Part shown: positions 26,954 to 36,030 of the stretch, one piece after another
How positions within the stretch are numbered: the first letter of the stretch is position 1
How the letters are laid out: each line of letters starts with the position of its first letter
Origin: an alpha proteobacterium U9-1i
GTDB lineage: Bacteria > Pseudomonadota > Alphaproteobacteria > Caulobacterales > Aquidulcibacteraceae
NCBI GenBank assembly: GCA_000974665.1
Contig: BBSY01000001.1
Coordinates: forward strand, 1-64,000
DNA length: 64,000 nt
Direction of reading: 5' to 3'
Position numbers and translations under genes: made by a program
Notes under the pieces: generated by a model
Database searches by the model: none
What the model was told of the DNA's origin: nothing
Seen by the model: the letters and a program-made list of their open reading frames with translations, nothing else

Positions 26954-27092
26954 AGGTCTGGGGTTATTCCCCCGGAAACCCTGCCCGCCTCATTAAAGAC
27001 GTCACTACGGGCCCTTGGTCACATAACGAACCCTCGGCCCATGCGAATTGGGACGTCCCTACCTAAGCAGAACGCACGCCAACCAGAACAGT

Positions 27093-30000
27093 ATGGCACA
27101 TAGGTCTAACCAGGCCATTGCGAGTCAAGATCGACCGCTGACAGAGCCCGACACCCCGGCGCCCGCCCCGCGCCGGCGCAGGGTTGTGCGCCGTGTCGCG
27201 ATTTGGAGCATGGCGGGGGCCGGCATGGCCATTTTGGCCGCCGGCCTTTGGATGATCCGGCTGCCGCTGGCGGAAATGACGATCCGAGGGGCCCTGGCCC
27301 AGCGCGGCCTTGGCGCCAGCTTTCAGTTGATTCAGCTCGATTTTTCGAGCGCGACCCTGGCCAACTTCGCCATCGGCGACCCCTCCCGGCCCGACCTTGC
27401 CCTGCCGCTGGCTGAAGCAAGCTGGTCCTGGGCCGGGGTCAGCCCCAGGCTCGAAACGCTTCGGCTGGTCCGCCCAAGCCTGCGACTATCGGTCAACCAG
27501 GCCGGCGCGGTCTCCGCCGGGGCATTAAGAAATATCCGCCCCGGCGAACGGGGCGGCGCTCGCCCGGTCGTGCCTCGGGTGCGCCTCACGATCGAGCAAG
27601 GTGAAGTCCTGATCGATGCGCCGTTCGGACCCCTCCGTGCCGAACTCGTGGCGAGCGGCGTAATCGGCCAGGATTTCGCCGCCCTCGCGCGCATCGCCGA
27701 AACCTCACACCAGGGCGCCGCTTTCGCGCTCGATTCAGGCCGCGCCGAATTCAGCGCGACCGCTGCGGGCGATTTGCTCAGCATGCGCTTCGCGGCGCGA
27801 TCGCGAGCCATGGTGTGGAATGGCGCGCGCGTTGGCCCAGCTCAGATCGAAGCCGCTGCTGAAACGCCGCTCGACCTCGCCACCCTCACCGGCTCTGCCG
27901 CTTGGCGTATCGCCGCCATCACCAGCGAGCACAATTCCGCCGCCGGTATCGCCGGCGCCGCAAACACCAGCCTCACCTTCAGCGAGACCGAACTGACGCC
28001 CGCCACTTGGCAGGCCGAGGCGCGGCTTAGTCTGTTGCGCGGCGCGCAACGCGAAATGCGCCTTGAGAACGGGGAGCTTCGAGCAAACCTCAACGGTGCA
28101 AACGGCCAAGGCGCGATGACATGGTCGGTCACGGCCGCGAACGCCCAAGGACTCGGCGTACGCGCCGCCCAGCCCATCGCCACCGGCGAGATTGAGTTCA
28201 CGGGGCCAGGCGCGTTCAACGGCGCTGCGCAACTCCGCCTCACCAACGCAGCGCTCACGCCCAACGCCCAGCAAAGCATCCGCAACGCCCTACCCAACAT
28301 TTCCGGTTCGCCCATCGGCCCAACACTGGCGCAAGCGGAGAACGCAATCGATCGCGCTGCGGATCGCTTCGATCTCGCAATCCCGCTCACGCTCACCCAC
28401 ACCGAAGGTGTCACGCGCATCGTCGCCGCACAGCCGATCGAGGCGCGCGCCGCCACAGGCGCGCGTGTGCGTGTTGCGGCGCTGCGTCCGGGTGCACCTG
28501 CGCTGGCGATGCAATGGCCCGGCAGCACGTTGACTGGCGCCGCCGCGATCGACCTTGAAGGCGGCAGCGTTCCGCGCGCGACTTTGCTGTTCGATACGAT
28601 CGCCTGGGCGCCAACAACGGGCTTCGACAGCGACGGCTCGCTCTCGATCGGCGACTGGAGCGCCAATGGCGCGCGCATCGCGGCGCGTGAGCTCACGATG
28701 TCCATCGCCGCACCGCTCGGTCAACGCGGGCAACTCGATCTCGTGGGTCCCGTCATCATCACCGGCCCGCTCGGCGACGGCGAAGTGCGTGACATGGCCA
28801 TCGATCTCGATCTCGCCGTGCAATGGGGCCAGGGCTGGCGGGTGGCGCCGAACCGCTCGTGTCTGCCCGTTCGTATGGCCGGTATGGATGCGGCCGGCCT
28901 CTCATTTCAGGGTGGCGCATTCAGTCTCTGCGCCGGCCCGGGCGGCGCGATCGCCTCAGCCGACGCCAACGGTCGCTGGGGTGATGGTTTCATCATCACC
29001 GGCCTCAATCTCAACGGCCGCATGGCCGGCGAAGCCGCGCAACCAGCGCGCCTTTCATCCTCGCGCATCACCGGTCGCTTCAGCGGTGGCGGCGACGCCA
29101 TCCAGCTCAACATCGAAGCCGCCGCGCCGTCGTTCTCTGTCGACATGGCGCCCGATCGCACCATCGACGTCGTTGGCCAATCCATGACCGCGCTCGCGCG
29201 CTTCGGCGGCGGCGCTTGGCGTGTTGACGGCGCCTTCGACCTCGGCCGCTTGGACGATCCGGGTCTCCCAGGTCAAGTGTCGGCGATTCACGGCAATTGG
29301 TCAGCGACACCACAAGACGACGGCGTCCTCATCCGCGTCGATGCCGCCGAAGCGGCGCTCACCGCCCGCCCCGCAAGCGCCGAAGACGAACGCCCTTTAT
29401 TCAACCCCATGCAGCTCTCCGGCGTGAACGCGGAAATGCGCAACGGCGCCATCAACGCGCAGGGCGCGCTGCTCCTGAACGACCAAGCCCGCAACCTCGC
29501 CAGCTTCACCGCGCGCCACGACATCGAAAGCGGCGCGGGCGGCGCGGTTTTCACCGCCGACGCGATCCAATTCGGCGACGCACTGCAGCCCTACGAGATC
29601 AGCGAGCTTGCCCGCGGCGTTGTCGAAAATGTGCGCGGCCCCGCCGCGGGCGTGGCAGAGATTACATGGGACAAGGAAGGCGTGCGCGGCGCGGGCCGCG
29701 TGCGCCTCGACGGCGTATCGCTTGCGCTGGCCACAATTCCGGTGATCGAAAATGTGCGCGGCGAGATCGTGTTTGACGATTTGTTCGCGCTGACCACGCC
29801 TCCGGGCCAAAACGTCACCGTCGGTCTCGTGAACCCCGGCATCGCCGTCGCCAATGGGCGCATTCGCTTCCAACTTTTGGGCGAGCAGCGCGTCGCGGTT
29901 GAAAGCGCCGAGTTCGACTTTGCCTCCGGCATATTGGCGCTAGAGCCGACGACCATCACGCTTGGCGCCGAAGAAGCGAACGTTCGGCTATTGTTGCGCA

Positions 30001-30560
30001 ACGTGGATGCCGCCAATTTGCTTGCAACGCTCAACATTCCCGACCTGCAAGCCACCGGCACCATCGAAGGATCGTTTCCGCTGCGTCTGGCGCGCAACAC
30101 CGCCTTCGTGACGGACGGCGAGCTTTATGCCGCGCCCGGCGGCGGCGTGATCCAGTATGTCGGCAACGCAGGCCAAGACGCCACCGGCGCGGCTCGCATC
30201 GCTTTCGACGCGTTGCGCAATTTCGACTACGACAATCTGCGCATCACTTTGAATGGCGACATTTCCGGCGAAGTGGTGTCCTCGATCCAATTCACCGGCG
30301 AGAATTCTGGCCGCTCAGTCGATATCAGCGAATTGGCGCCAATCCCCGGCGTTGGCCGCGTCACCGCACGCGGCGTGCCGTTCGCGTTCAACGTCAACGT
30401 CACCGCCCCCTTCCGCCGCCTCGCGCAAACCGCTGCGGGCTTCGCCAATCCGCGCGACATCATCAGCGAGGTGGTGGTGACGCCAATTCCGCCCGACGCC
30501 CTGCCCGAAAACCAAGGCGAAAACCCCAATCCCGCCGCAAATCAGACGCCAGATCAATGA
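27093..30560 (+). CDS. ydbH: YdbH-type AsmA-like inter-membrane lipid transport protein
   Basis: 1155 residues from ATG 27093. A basic N-terminus is followed by one membrane anchor (VAIWSMAGAGMAILAAGLWMIRL) and more than 1000 residues of repetitive beta structure, as in AsmA/TamB-like bridges. The C-terminal part (VTARGVPFAFNVNVTAPFRRL then PRDIISEVVV) fits the YdbH domain. Identification rests on fold pattern and on the two downstream genes, which are the YnbE and YdbL families in the usual order. In E. coli YdbH spans the periplasm with YnbE and helps phospholipid transport to the outer membrane. It is longer than the E. coli protein (879). Confidence 0.85.
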   Translation: MAHRSNQAIASQDRPLTEPDTPAPAPRRRRVVRRVAIWSMAGAGMAILAAGLWMIRLPLAEMTIRGALAQRGLGASFQLIQLDFSSATLANFAIGDPSRPDLALPLAEASWSWAGVSPRLETLRLVRPSLRLSVNQAGAVSAGALRNIRPGERGGARPVVPRVRLTIEQGEVLIDAPFGPLRAELVASGVIGQDFAALARIAETSHQGAAFALDSGRAEFSATAAGDLLSMRFAARSRAMVWNGARVGPAQIEAAAETPLDLATLTGSAAWRIAAITSEHNSAAGIAGAANTSLTFSETELTPATWQAEARLSLLRGAQREMRLENGELRANLNGANGQGAMTWSVTAANAQGLGVRAAQPIATGEIEFTGPGAFNGAAQLRLTNAALTPNAQQSIRNALPNISGSPIGPTLAQAENAIDRAADRFDLAIPLTLTHTEGVTRIVAAQPIEARAATGARVRVAALRPGAPALAMQWPGSTLTGAAAIDLEGGSVPRATLLFDTIAWAPTTGFDSDGSLSIGDWSANGARIAARELTMSIAAPLGQRGQLDLVGPVIITGPLGDGEVRDMAIDLDLAVQWGQGWRVAPNRSCLPVRMAGMDAAGLSFQGGAFSLCAGPGGAIASADANGRWGDGFIITGLNLNGRMAGEAAQPARLSSSRITGRFSGGGDAIQLNIEAAAPSFSVDMAPDRTIDVVGQSMTALARFGGGAWRVDGAFDLGRLDDPGLPGQVSAIHGNWSATPQDDGVLIRVDAAEAALTARPASAEDERPLFNPMQLSGVNAEMRNGAINAQGALLLNDQARNLASFTARHDIESGAGGAVFTADAIQFGDALQPYEISELARGVVENVRGPAAGVAEITWDKEGVRGAGRVRLDGVSLALATIPVIENVRGEIVFDDLFALTTPPGQNVTVGLVNPGIAVANGRIRFQLLGEQRVAVESAEFDFASGILALEPTTITLGAEEANVRLLLRNVDAANLLATLNIPDLQATGTIEGSFPLRLARNTAFVTDGELYAAPGGGVIQYVGNAGQDATGAARIAFDALRNFDYDNLRITLNGDISGEVVSSIQFTGENSGRSVDISELAPIPGVGRVTARGVPFAFNVNVTAPFRRLAQTAAGFANPRDIISEVVVTPIPPDALPENQGENPNPAANQTPDQ

Positions 30561-30625
30561 GACGCTCAGTTGACGTTCAGCTGGGGCGCCTAGATTAAGA
30601 GCGGGAACACGCGAGGAGCTTCCCC

Positions 30626-30844
30626 ATGTTGAAGACCGGGGCGAAAGCCGGTTCTGGATTGCTGTTGATGGGCGCGGCCGTCGCTCTCACCGCCGGGTGC
30701 ATACCCGTGCAGGTGCAGGCGCCGGATCGGCCGATCGAGATCAATCTCAACGTGAACATTCGCCACGAAGTGATCGTGCGTCTCGATCAAGAAGCGCGCG
30801 ATTTGTTGAACGACAACCCGGACCTGTTCGGAGACCCGCGATGA
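30626..30844 (+). CDS. ynbE: YnbE-family outer-membrane lipoprotein
   Basis: 72 residues with signal and lipobox (LTAGC, Cys25), followed by RPIEINLNVNIRHEVIVRLD, the conserved YnbE segment that adds strands to the end of YdbH. GAGGAG precedes the ATG. It would sit in the outer membrane as the docking lipoprotein for YdbH. Its stop overlaps the YdbL start (ATGA), indicating coupled translation. Confidence 0.9.
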   Translation: MLKTGAKAGSGLLLMGAAVALTAGCIPVQVQAPDRPIEINLNVNIRHEVIVRLDQEARDLLNDNPDLFGDPR

Positions 30845-31245
30845 CCGCCCGCAACATCAAACTGATCTTCGGCGCGATTGCGCTCGCTGGCGCTCTCGCC
30901 GCCGCTCCCGCGCTCGCACAGGACAATGCGATCAGCCAAGGCCGCGCTGCTGGCGTGATCGGCGAGCAGGCCGACGGCTATCTCGGCGTCCGCACCGGCC
31001 AGACGGCCTCCGCAGACCTGCGGGCGCGCGTCGACCAGTTGAACATTCGCCGCCGCGCCGAATATACAACCCGCGCTGAACGCAACAACGTGACGCCCAA
31101 CGAAATGGCCGCCAGCATCGTCTGCGTGCTGTTTCGTGAGCGCCTGCGCGCTGGCGAATACTATCGCGACGAGGGCGGCACATGGCGCCAAGTCACCGCC
31201 AGCGCACCGGCCGCGCTGCCAAGCTGGTGTCCAGCGGCGAGCTAA
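30841..31245 (+). CDS. ydbL: YdbL-family periplasmic protein (DUF1318)
   Basis: 134 residues. Signal peptide LAAAPALAQ, then GRAAGVIGEQADGYLGVRTG and VDQLNIRRRAEYTTRAERNN, matching the YdbL/DUF1318 family. In E. coli YdbL modulates the YdbH-YnbE bridge. Two Cys residues (SIVCVLF and SWCPAAS) could form a disulfide near the end. ATG at 30841 is set by the four-base overlap with ynbE. Confidence 0.88.
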   Translation: MTARNIKLIFGAIALAGALAAAPALAQDNAISQGRAAGVIGEQADGYLGVRTGQTASADLRARVDQLNIRRRAEYTTRAERNNVTPNEMAASIVCVLFRERLRAGEYYRDEGGTWRQVTASAPAALPSWCPAAS

Positions 31246-31308
31246 GCCAAAACGCCGCGCGCGCCTGCGCACATGGCGCCGGCGCGCGACGCGGCCTACA
31301 TTGACGCC

Positions 31309-31548
31309 ATGTTGCAGGTGTTTCTGCTTACGATCACGCTCGGCGGCATTCTGGCCGTGGTGACGTTCGGCGTGCTCACGGGCTGGGACGCGTCCGCCAT
31401 GAGCATTCATGGGTGGATCGCGTTGGCGCTCGGCACGGTGGTTTCGCTCGCGCTTGGCGGCGGCCTGATGGCGCTGACCTTCTACTCCGCGCGTAAAGGC
31501 TATGACGACCGTATCGAGGTCGACACCGATCCGGATAAGCCGTCGTAA
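31309..31548 (+). CDS. small two-pass membrane protein
   Basis: 79 residues from ATG 31309 (ATG at 31273 would add 12 polar residues; neither has a clear ribosome site). Two hydrophobic helices, VFLLTITLGGILAVVTFGVL and WIALALGTVVSLALGGGLMA, are followed by a charged cytoplasmic tail (YDDRIEVDTDPDKPS). It resembles short conserved alphaproteobacterial membrane proteins of unknown function. It lies between the ydbL end and the nadE palindrome. Confidence 0.65.
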   Translation: MLQVFLLTITLGGILAVVTFGVLTGWDASAMSIHGWIALALGTVVSLALGGGLMALTFYSARKGYDDRIEVDTDPDKPS

Positions 31549-31563
31549 AGTCGCTTAACCATC

Positions 31564-31586
31564 CTTATGTTCAGACTGAGCATAAG
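31564..31586. promoter_or_regulatory. 23-base near-perfect palindrome upstream of nadE
   Basis: CTTATGTTCAG and CTGAGCATAAG surround a central A; 10 of 11 base pairs match. The palindrome ends 17 bases before the nadE start. It is AT-richer than its surroundings, as expected of a repressor operator, but as RNA it could also be a hairpin next to the ribosome site. Confidence 0.5.
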
Positions 31587-31603
31587 CTGATACACTCTCT
31601 CCA

Positions 31604-33631
31604 ATGGCCAAGTCCAAAACCAAGCCGTCCGGCGCCGAGCGTTTCGGCTCCCTTTACGCGCACGGCTTCGTGCGTGTGGCCGCGTGCGCGCCGGTGGTGG
31701 TTCCCGCCGATCCAGCCGCCAATGCCGAAGCCATCCTCGCCTTCGCCCGCGACGCCGACGCGGAGAAAGCGGCCATTCTGCTGACGCCAGAGCTCTCGCT
31801 TTCGGGCTACGCGATAGACGATCTGCTGCACCAGGACGTGCTCCTGAACGCCGTCGAAGACGCCATCGCGAAGATCAAAGCGGAAAGCGCGAAGCTGCTG
31901 CCGGTGATCATCGTCGGCGCACCGCTCCGCGCACGGGGCGCGCTCTTCAATTGCGCCGTGTTGATCCATCGCGGCGAAGTGCTGGGCGTCGTGCCCAAAA
32001 GCTTCCTGCCGAACTACCGCGAATATTACGAGAAGCGCCACTTCGCTTCTGCCGCCGACACCACTGACAACACCATCCAAATCTGCGGCGAGGATGTGAG
32101 CTTCGGCGCCGAGCAAATCTTCGTCGCCAACGACATCGCCGATTTCGCGTTCCATGTTGAAATCTGCGAGGACTTCTGGTCCCCCACGCCGCCCTCAACC
32201 TACGGCGCGCTCGCCGGCGCGACTTTGCTGCTCAATCTCTCCGCCTCCAACGTCACGATCGGCAAAGCCGAGGACCGCAAGGTTTTGTGCGATTCCCAAT
32301 CGCGCCGCTGCGCCGCCGCGTACGTGTTCGCCGCCGCCGGCACGGGCGAAAGCACCACCGACCTTGCTTGGGACGGCCAAGTCATCGCCTACGAACTCGG
32401 TGAGAAAATCGCCGAAGGCGAACGCTTCGCGCGCGCGCCGAAGCTCGTCATCGCCGACGTGGACGTACAGCGCATCGCTCAGGAACGCCGCCGCGTCTCC
32501 AATTTCCGCGACGCCCAAGCCCGCGAACAGGATCGCCTGATCGGTTTCGAGCAAGTGCGCTTCACGCTCGACGCACCCACCGGGGCGCTGCCGCTCAAGC
32601 GCACACTCGACCGCTACCCGTTCGTGCCGGACGATCTCACACGCCGCGATCAGGATTGCTACGAAGCCTACAACATCCAAGTCGCCGGCCTTGCAAAGCG
32701 GCTTGAATCCTCCGGCATCAAACGCGCAATCATCGGCGTTTCCGGCGGCCTCGATTCAACACACGCGCTCATCGTCACCGCGCGCGCCTTCGATCTCATC
32801 GGTCTGCCGCGCACCAACATCATCGGCGTCACGCTGCCGGGCTTCGCCACCAGCGACGGCACAAAGTCCAACGCTTGGGCCTTGATGCGCTCGCTCGGCA
32901 TCGACGCGCGCGAAGTGTCGATTGAACCGCTCGCGCGGCAAATGCTGACGGACCTCAACCACCCCGCCGCGAAGGGCGAGAAGGTCTACGACATCACGTT
33001 CGAGAACGTGCAAGCGGGCCTACGCACCGATTATCTCTTCCGCCTCGCCAACCAGGAAAACGGCCTCGTCATCGGCACCGGCGATCTCTCCGAGAACGCA
33101 CTCGGCTGGCAGACCTACGGCGTCGGCGATCACATGAGCCATTACAACGTCAATGCCGGTGCGCCGAAGACGTTGATCCAACATCTGATCCGCTGGGTCG
33201 CCGCGCAAAAATTGTTCGACGACAACGCGTCGCACACTTTGCTCAAAGTGCTCGACACCGAGATCAGCCCAGAACTCGTGCCGGGCGACGCGCCGCAAAG
33301 CACGCAAGCCGTGGTGGGGCCTTACGAGCTGCAGGATTTCAATCTCTACTGGATCAATCGCTACGGCTGCGCGCCGAGCAAGGTGCTGTTCCTCGCGCAC
33401 AGCGCCTGGGGCGAGAAATATCCATACGCCGACTTGCGCAAATGGCTCGGCGTTTTCATCAAGCGCTTCTTCGGCCAAAGCCAATTCAAACGCTCCGCCA
33501 TGCCCAACGGACCCAAAATCGTTTCGGGCGGCGCGCTTAGCCCACGCGGCGATTGGCGCGCGCCGAGCGACGCCAGCGCGAAACCGTGGCTCGACGAACT
33601 CGCGAAGAACACGCCCGAAACGCTGGACTAA
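31604..33631 (+). CDS. nadE: glutamine-dependent NAD+ synthase
   Basis: 675 residues, the normal length of the two-domain enzyme. The N-terminal nitrilase-type glutaminase has the triad Glu in LLTPELSLSGY, Lys in PKSFLPNYREYYEKR and Cys in HVEICEDFW. The C-terminal synthase has the PP-loop GVSGGLDSTHALI, plus GTGDLSENALGWQTYGVGDH. It makes NAD+ from nicotinic acid adenine dinucleotide, ATP and glutamine-derived ammonia in the cytoplasm. A palindrome at 31564-31586 may control it. Confidence 0.96.
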   Translation: MAKSKTKPSGAERFGSLYAHGFVRVAACAPVVVPADPAANAEAILAFARDADAEKAAILLTPELSLSGYAIDDLLHQDVLLNAVEDAIAKIKAESAKLLPVIIVGAPLRARGALFNCAVLIHRGEVLGVVPKSFLPNYREYYEKRHFASAADTTDNTIQICGEDVSFGAEQIFVANDIADFAFHVEICEDFWSPTPPSTYGALAGATLLLNLSASNVTIGKAEDRKVLCDSQSRRCAAAYVFAAAGTGESTTDLAWDGQVIAYELGEKIAEGERFARAPKLVIADVDVQRIAQERRRVSNFRDAQAREQDRLIGFEQVRFTLDAPTGALPLKRTLDRYPFVPDDLTRRDQDCYEAYNIQVAGLAKRLESSGIKRAIIGVSGGLDSTHALIVTARAFDLIGLPRTNIIGVTLPGFATSDGTKSNAWALMRSLGIDAREVSIEPLARQMLTDLNHPAAKGEKVYDITFENVQAGLRTDYLFRLANQENGLVIGTGDLSENALGWQTYGVGDHMSHYNVNAGAPKTLIQHLIRWVAAQKLFDDNASHTLLKVLDTEISPELVPGDAPQSTQAVVGPYELQDFNLYWINRYGCAPSKVLFLAHSAWGEKYPYADLRKWLGVFIKRFFGQSQFKRSAMPNGPKIVSGGALSPRGDWRAPSDASAKPWLDELAKNTPETLD

Positions 33632-33642
33632 GTAGGCGCCCA

Positions 33643-33860
33643 ACCTCCTCCTCGATGGAGGAGGTGGCCACGAAGTGGCCGGAGGAGGTGCGCGCGCGAC
33701 GATGATGGTCAGCCTCGAGAGGCTAACCCGATTGCGTCGCGGGCCTCACCTCCTCTGTCAGCTCGCTGCGCTCTCTGACAGCTCCCCGCCGAAATCGCTT
33801 TGCGATTTCGGGAACTATCCAGCGCCGGCCGCGAAGCGGGCGGTGGCGAGGAGGAGCGGG
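33643..33860 (+). repeat. intergenic palindromic repeat, copy A
   Basis: Begins with ACCTCCTCC-TCGAT-GGAGGAGGT (9-bp stem), then GGCCAC-GAA-GTGGCC (6-bp stem) and a second GGAGGAGGT, followed by GCGCGCGCGA and further imperfect repeats ending in GAGGAGGAGC. The same core recurs at 34688 and 45931 in the same orientation. It fills the gap between nadE and cysQ. Confidence 0.85.
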
Positions 33861-33906
33861 GCGTTTCGCCTTCAACCCATCAACGCTTCATGCAACACTG
33901 CGCGCC

Positions 33907-34686
33907 GTGACGTATCCCTCCCTTTCCGCACTCATCTCCCTCGCCCGCGAAGCTGGCGACGAGATCATGCGCGTCCGCGCCGAGGGTTTCGACGCGATCC
34001 AAAAAGGCGATGGCTCGCTCGTCACCATCGCCGACCAACGCGCTGAAGCGATCATCGAGGCTGGCCTCGCGCACCTCGCGCCCGGCGTGCCCATGATCGG
34101 CGAGGAAGCGGTCGCCGCCGGCCGCATGCCCGAATGCGGCGACAATTTCTTCTGCGTAGACCCGCTCGACGGCACGCGTGGCTTCGTCAGCGGCGGCGAG
34201 GAATTCACCGTCAACATCGCGCTCATCGAAAACCACGTTCCGATCGTCGGCGTCGTCTACTCGCCCGTGAGCGGCGAGATGTTCGCCGCCGAGCCGGGCC
34301 GCGCGCTGAAGGGCGATGTCGCGATCAGCACAACGCAACCCGGCGTAAACTGGCGGCTCGTCGCCTCAGAACGCTCGGGCCGCAACGCGCGGACGCAAGA
34401 TTTCGCCAACGCGATCGGCCCGCACACATTGTTACACGCATCATCGTCAATCAAATTCTGCCGCTTGGCGGAAGGCGTCGCTGACCTTTATCCGCGCTTT
34501 GGTGACCTTAGCGAATGGGACGCCGCAGCTGGTCACGCCATCCTGGCCGCCGCCGGCGGCGGCGTCATGCGCCTTGACGGCGCGCCGTTGCACTATGGCA
34601 ATCGTGCGGACGCGTTCTTAATCCACGGACTTATCGCCTACGCGAGCGAAGCAGCTAAGGAAGCGGCGTTGAACGCCTTGCGCTAA
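33907..34686 (+). CDS. cysQ: 3'(2'),5'-bisphosphate nucleotidase CysQ (inositol monophosphatase fold)
   Basis: 259 residues. The metal-binding motifs are GEEAV (about residue 60), DPLDGTRGFVSGGEEFTVN and GDLSEWDAAAGHAIL. The phrase EEFTVNIALI after the DPLDGT motif is typical of CysQ rather than inositol phosphatases. It would remove 3'-phosphate from PAP formed during sulfate assimilation. The start is GTG at 33907. It is flanked by repeat copies A and B, so operon links are unlikely. Confidence 0.85.
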   Translation: MTYPSLSALISLAREAGDEIMRVRAEGFDAIQKGDGSLVTIADQRAEAIIEAGLAHLAPGVPMIGEEAVAAGRMPECGDNFFCVDPLDGTRGFVSGGEEFTVNIALIENHVPIVGVVYSPVSGEMFAAEPGRALKGDVAISTTQPGVNWRLVASERSGRNARTQDFANAIGPHTLLHASSSIKFCRLAEGVADLYPRFGDLSEWDAAAGHAILAAAGGGVMRLDGAPLHYGNRADAFLIHGLIAYASEAAKEAALNALR

Positions 34687-34687
34687 C

Positions 34688-34870
34688 ACCTCCTCCTCGA
34701 TGGAGGAGGTGGCCACTTGGCGCGCCGTAGCATTAGCGAAGGCAGGCGAAGTGGCCGGAGGAGGTGCTCGCGTGACGATGAAGGAAGAGCCTCGTGAGGC
34801 AAATCCCGAAGCGTCGCCGGCCTCGCCCTCCCCGCGCTCCGCGCGGCCCTCCCATCGAGGGAGGGCAAGA
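34688..34870 (+). repeat. intergenic palindromic repeat, copy B with 31-base insertion
   Basis: Same core as copy A, but between GGCCAC and GAAGTGGCC there is an extra 31-base block containing GCGCGCCGTAGCATTAGCGA. It ends in CCCTCCCATCGAGGGAGGG, a further hairpin, two bases before the argE stop region. Confidence 0.82.
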
Positions 34871-34872
34871 TG

Positions 34873-36027
34873 CTAAGCGCTCAGGCGTTCGATCAGTCGC
34901 GCCATAAACCGCGCGCCCTCCTCGATCTGGCTCAGCTCGATGCACTCATCCGGCTGGTGCGCTTGGGTGATCGAGCCCGGCCCGCACAATACGCACGGCC
35001 AGCCGGCGCGCTGAAACAGCCCCGCCTCCGCCGCGTACGACGCTGCGCGTGTGTCGTTGTCGCCAGTGAGCGCGCGCGCCAATGTTTCCGCAACGCTGGT
35101 GCGATCCGGCGTCAGCGGCGGATTGTTCGAACGGCGGAACACCGTGACGCCACCTTCCGGCGCGCGGCGTTTGATCTCCGTGTCCAACGCCTCCGCCGCC
35201 GCGCGGAAACGCGCTTCGATCGGATCGGGATCGATTCCCGGCGGGCAGCGCAAATCCCATAGAAATTCGCAGCGGCGCGCGATGATGTTCATCGCCGTGC
35301 CGCCTTCGATTTTGCCGATCGTCATCGTCGGGCCAGGCGGCGAGAACAATGATTGCACGTCCGCATGCGCGCGCGCCTCGTGCGCCAAGTCGACGACGAG
35401 ATTCATCAGCTTCATCGCTTCCATCACCGCCGAGACGCCATCGTCCGGCAGGCTGGAATGCGCCTCGCGCCCGATCACCTCGACACGAAAGCCGCGCACG
35501 CCCTTGTGGCCGCTCACCACTTTCATGCTGGTCGGCTCGCCAACGATCACCGCTTGCGGGCGCGGTACAATGCCTTGCATGTCCGCGATCAGAGACGGTG
35601 CGCCGAGACAGCCCACCTCTTCGTCATACGAAAACGCCACGATGATCGGCGCTTTCAGCTTCGCCGCCAGCGCCGCATCGACGTGCGCCAGCGCCAAAGC
35701 GAGGAAGCTTTTCATGTCAGCCGTACCGCGGCCGTAGAGCTTGCCATCGCGCTCCGTCAGCGCCCACGGATCGGACGTCCAGGGTTGCCCATCAACCGGC
35801 ACGACATCGGTGTGCCCCGACAGCACCACGCCGCCCTCAACCTCCGGCCCGATCAGCGCATAAAGGTTCGCCTTCGCGCCATCCGCATTGAGCACGCGCT
35901 TCGACGCAATCCCGCGCACGGAGAGGAAATCCTCAACCCACGCGATCAACTCAAGATTGGAATTGCGCGACGTGGTGTCGAACGCGATCAGCCGCGCGAG
36001 AATCTCGAGCGTCTGATCGGCGGCCAC
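34873..36027 (-). CDS. argE: acetylornithine deacetylase
   Basis: 384 residues of the M20/ArgE family. SGHTDVVPVDGQPWTSDPW carries the first zinc His and catalytic Asp, GRGTADMKSFLALALA the bridging Asp, and SYDEEVGCLGAPSL the catalytic Glu pair. EAHSSLPDDGVSA belongs to the dimerisation domain and ITQAHQPDE supplies the last zinc His. It removes acetyl from N-acetylornithine in arginine synthesis. It is four bases upstream of the FKBP lipoprotein gene's end and follows it on the same strand, so it may be the last gene of a GST-FKBP-argE operon. Confidence 0.9.
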   Translation of the reverse strand: MAADQTLEILARLIAFDTTSRNSNLELIAWVEDFLSVRGIASKRVLNADGAKANLYALIGPEVEGGVVLSGHTDVVPVDGQPWTSDPWALTERDGKLYGRGTADMKSFLALALAHVDAALAAKLKAPIIVAFSYDEEVGCLGAPSLIADMQGIVPRPQAVIVGEPTSMKVVSGHKGVRGFRVEVIGREAHSSLPDDGVSAVMEAMKLMNLVVDLAHEARAHADVQSLFSPPGPTMTIGKIEGGTAMNIIARRCEFLWDLRCPPGIDPDPIEARFRAAAEALDTEIKRRAPEGGVTVFRRSNNPPLTPDRTSVAETLARALTGDNDTRAASYAAEAGLFQRAGWPCVLCGPGSITQAHQPDECIELSQIEEGARFMARLIERLSA

Positions 36028-36030
36028 GCG

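Noticed and set aside
25352-27103. 583-codon plus-strand frame opposite the M23 peptidase and regulator genes
   Set aside because: No recognisable motifs; both opposite-strand genes have clear catalytic or DNA-binding signatures.
31544-31560. Possible CtrA site (GTAA...TTAACC) before the nadE palindrome
   Set aside because: Spacing between half sites is six bases instead of seven and only one half matches well.
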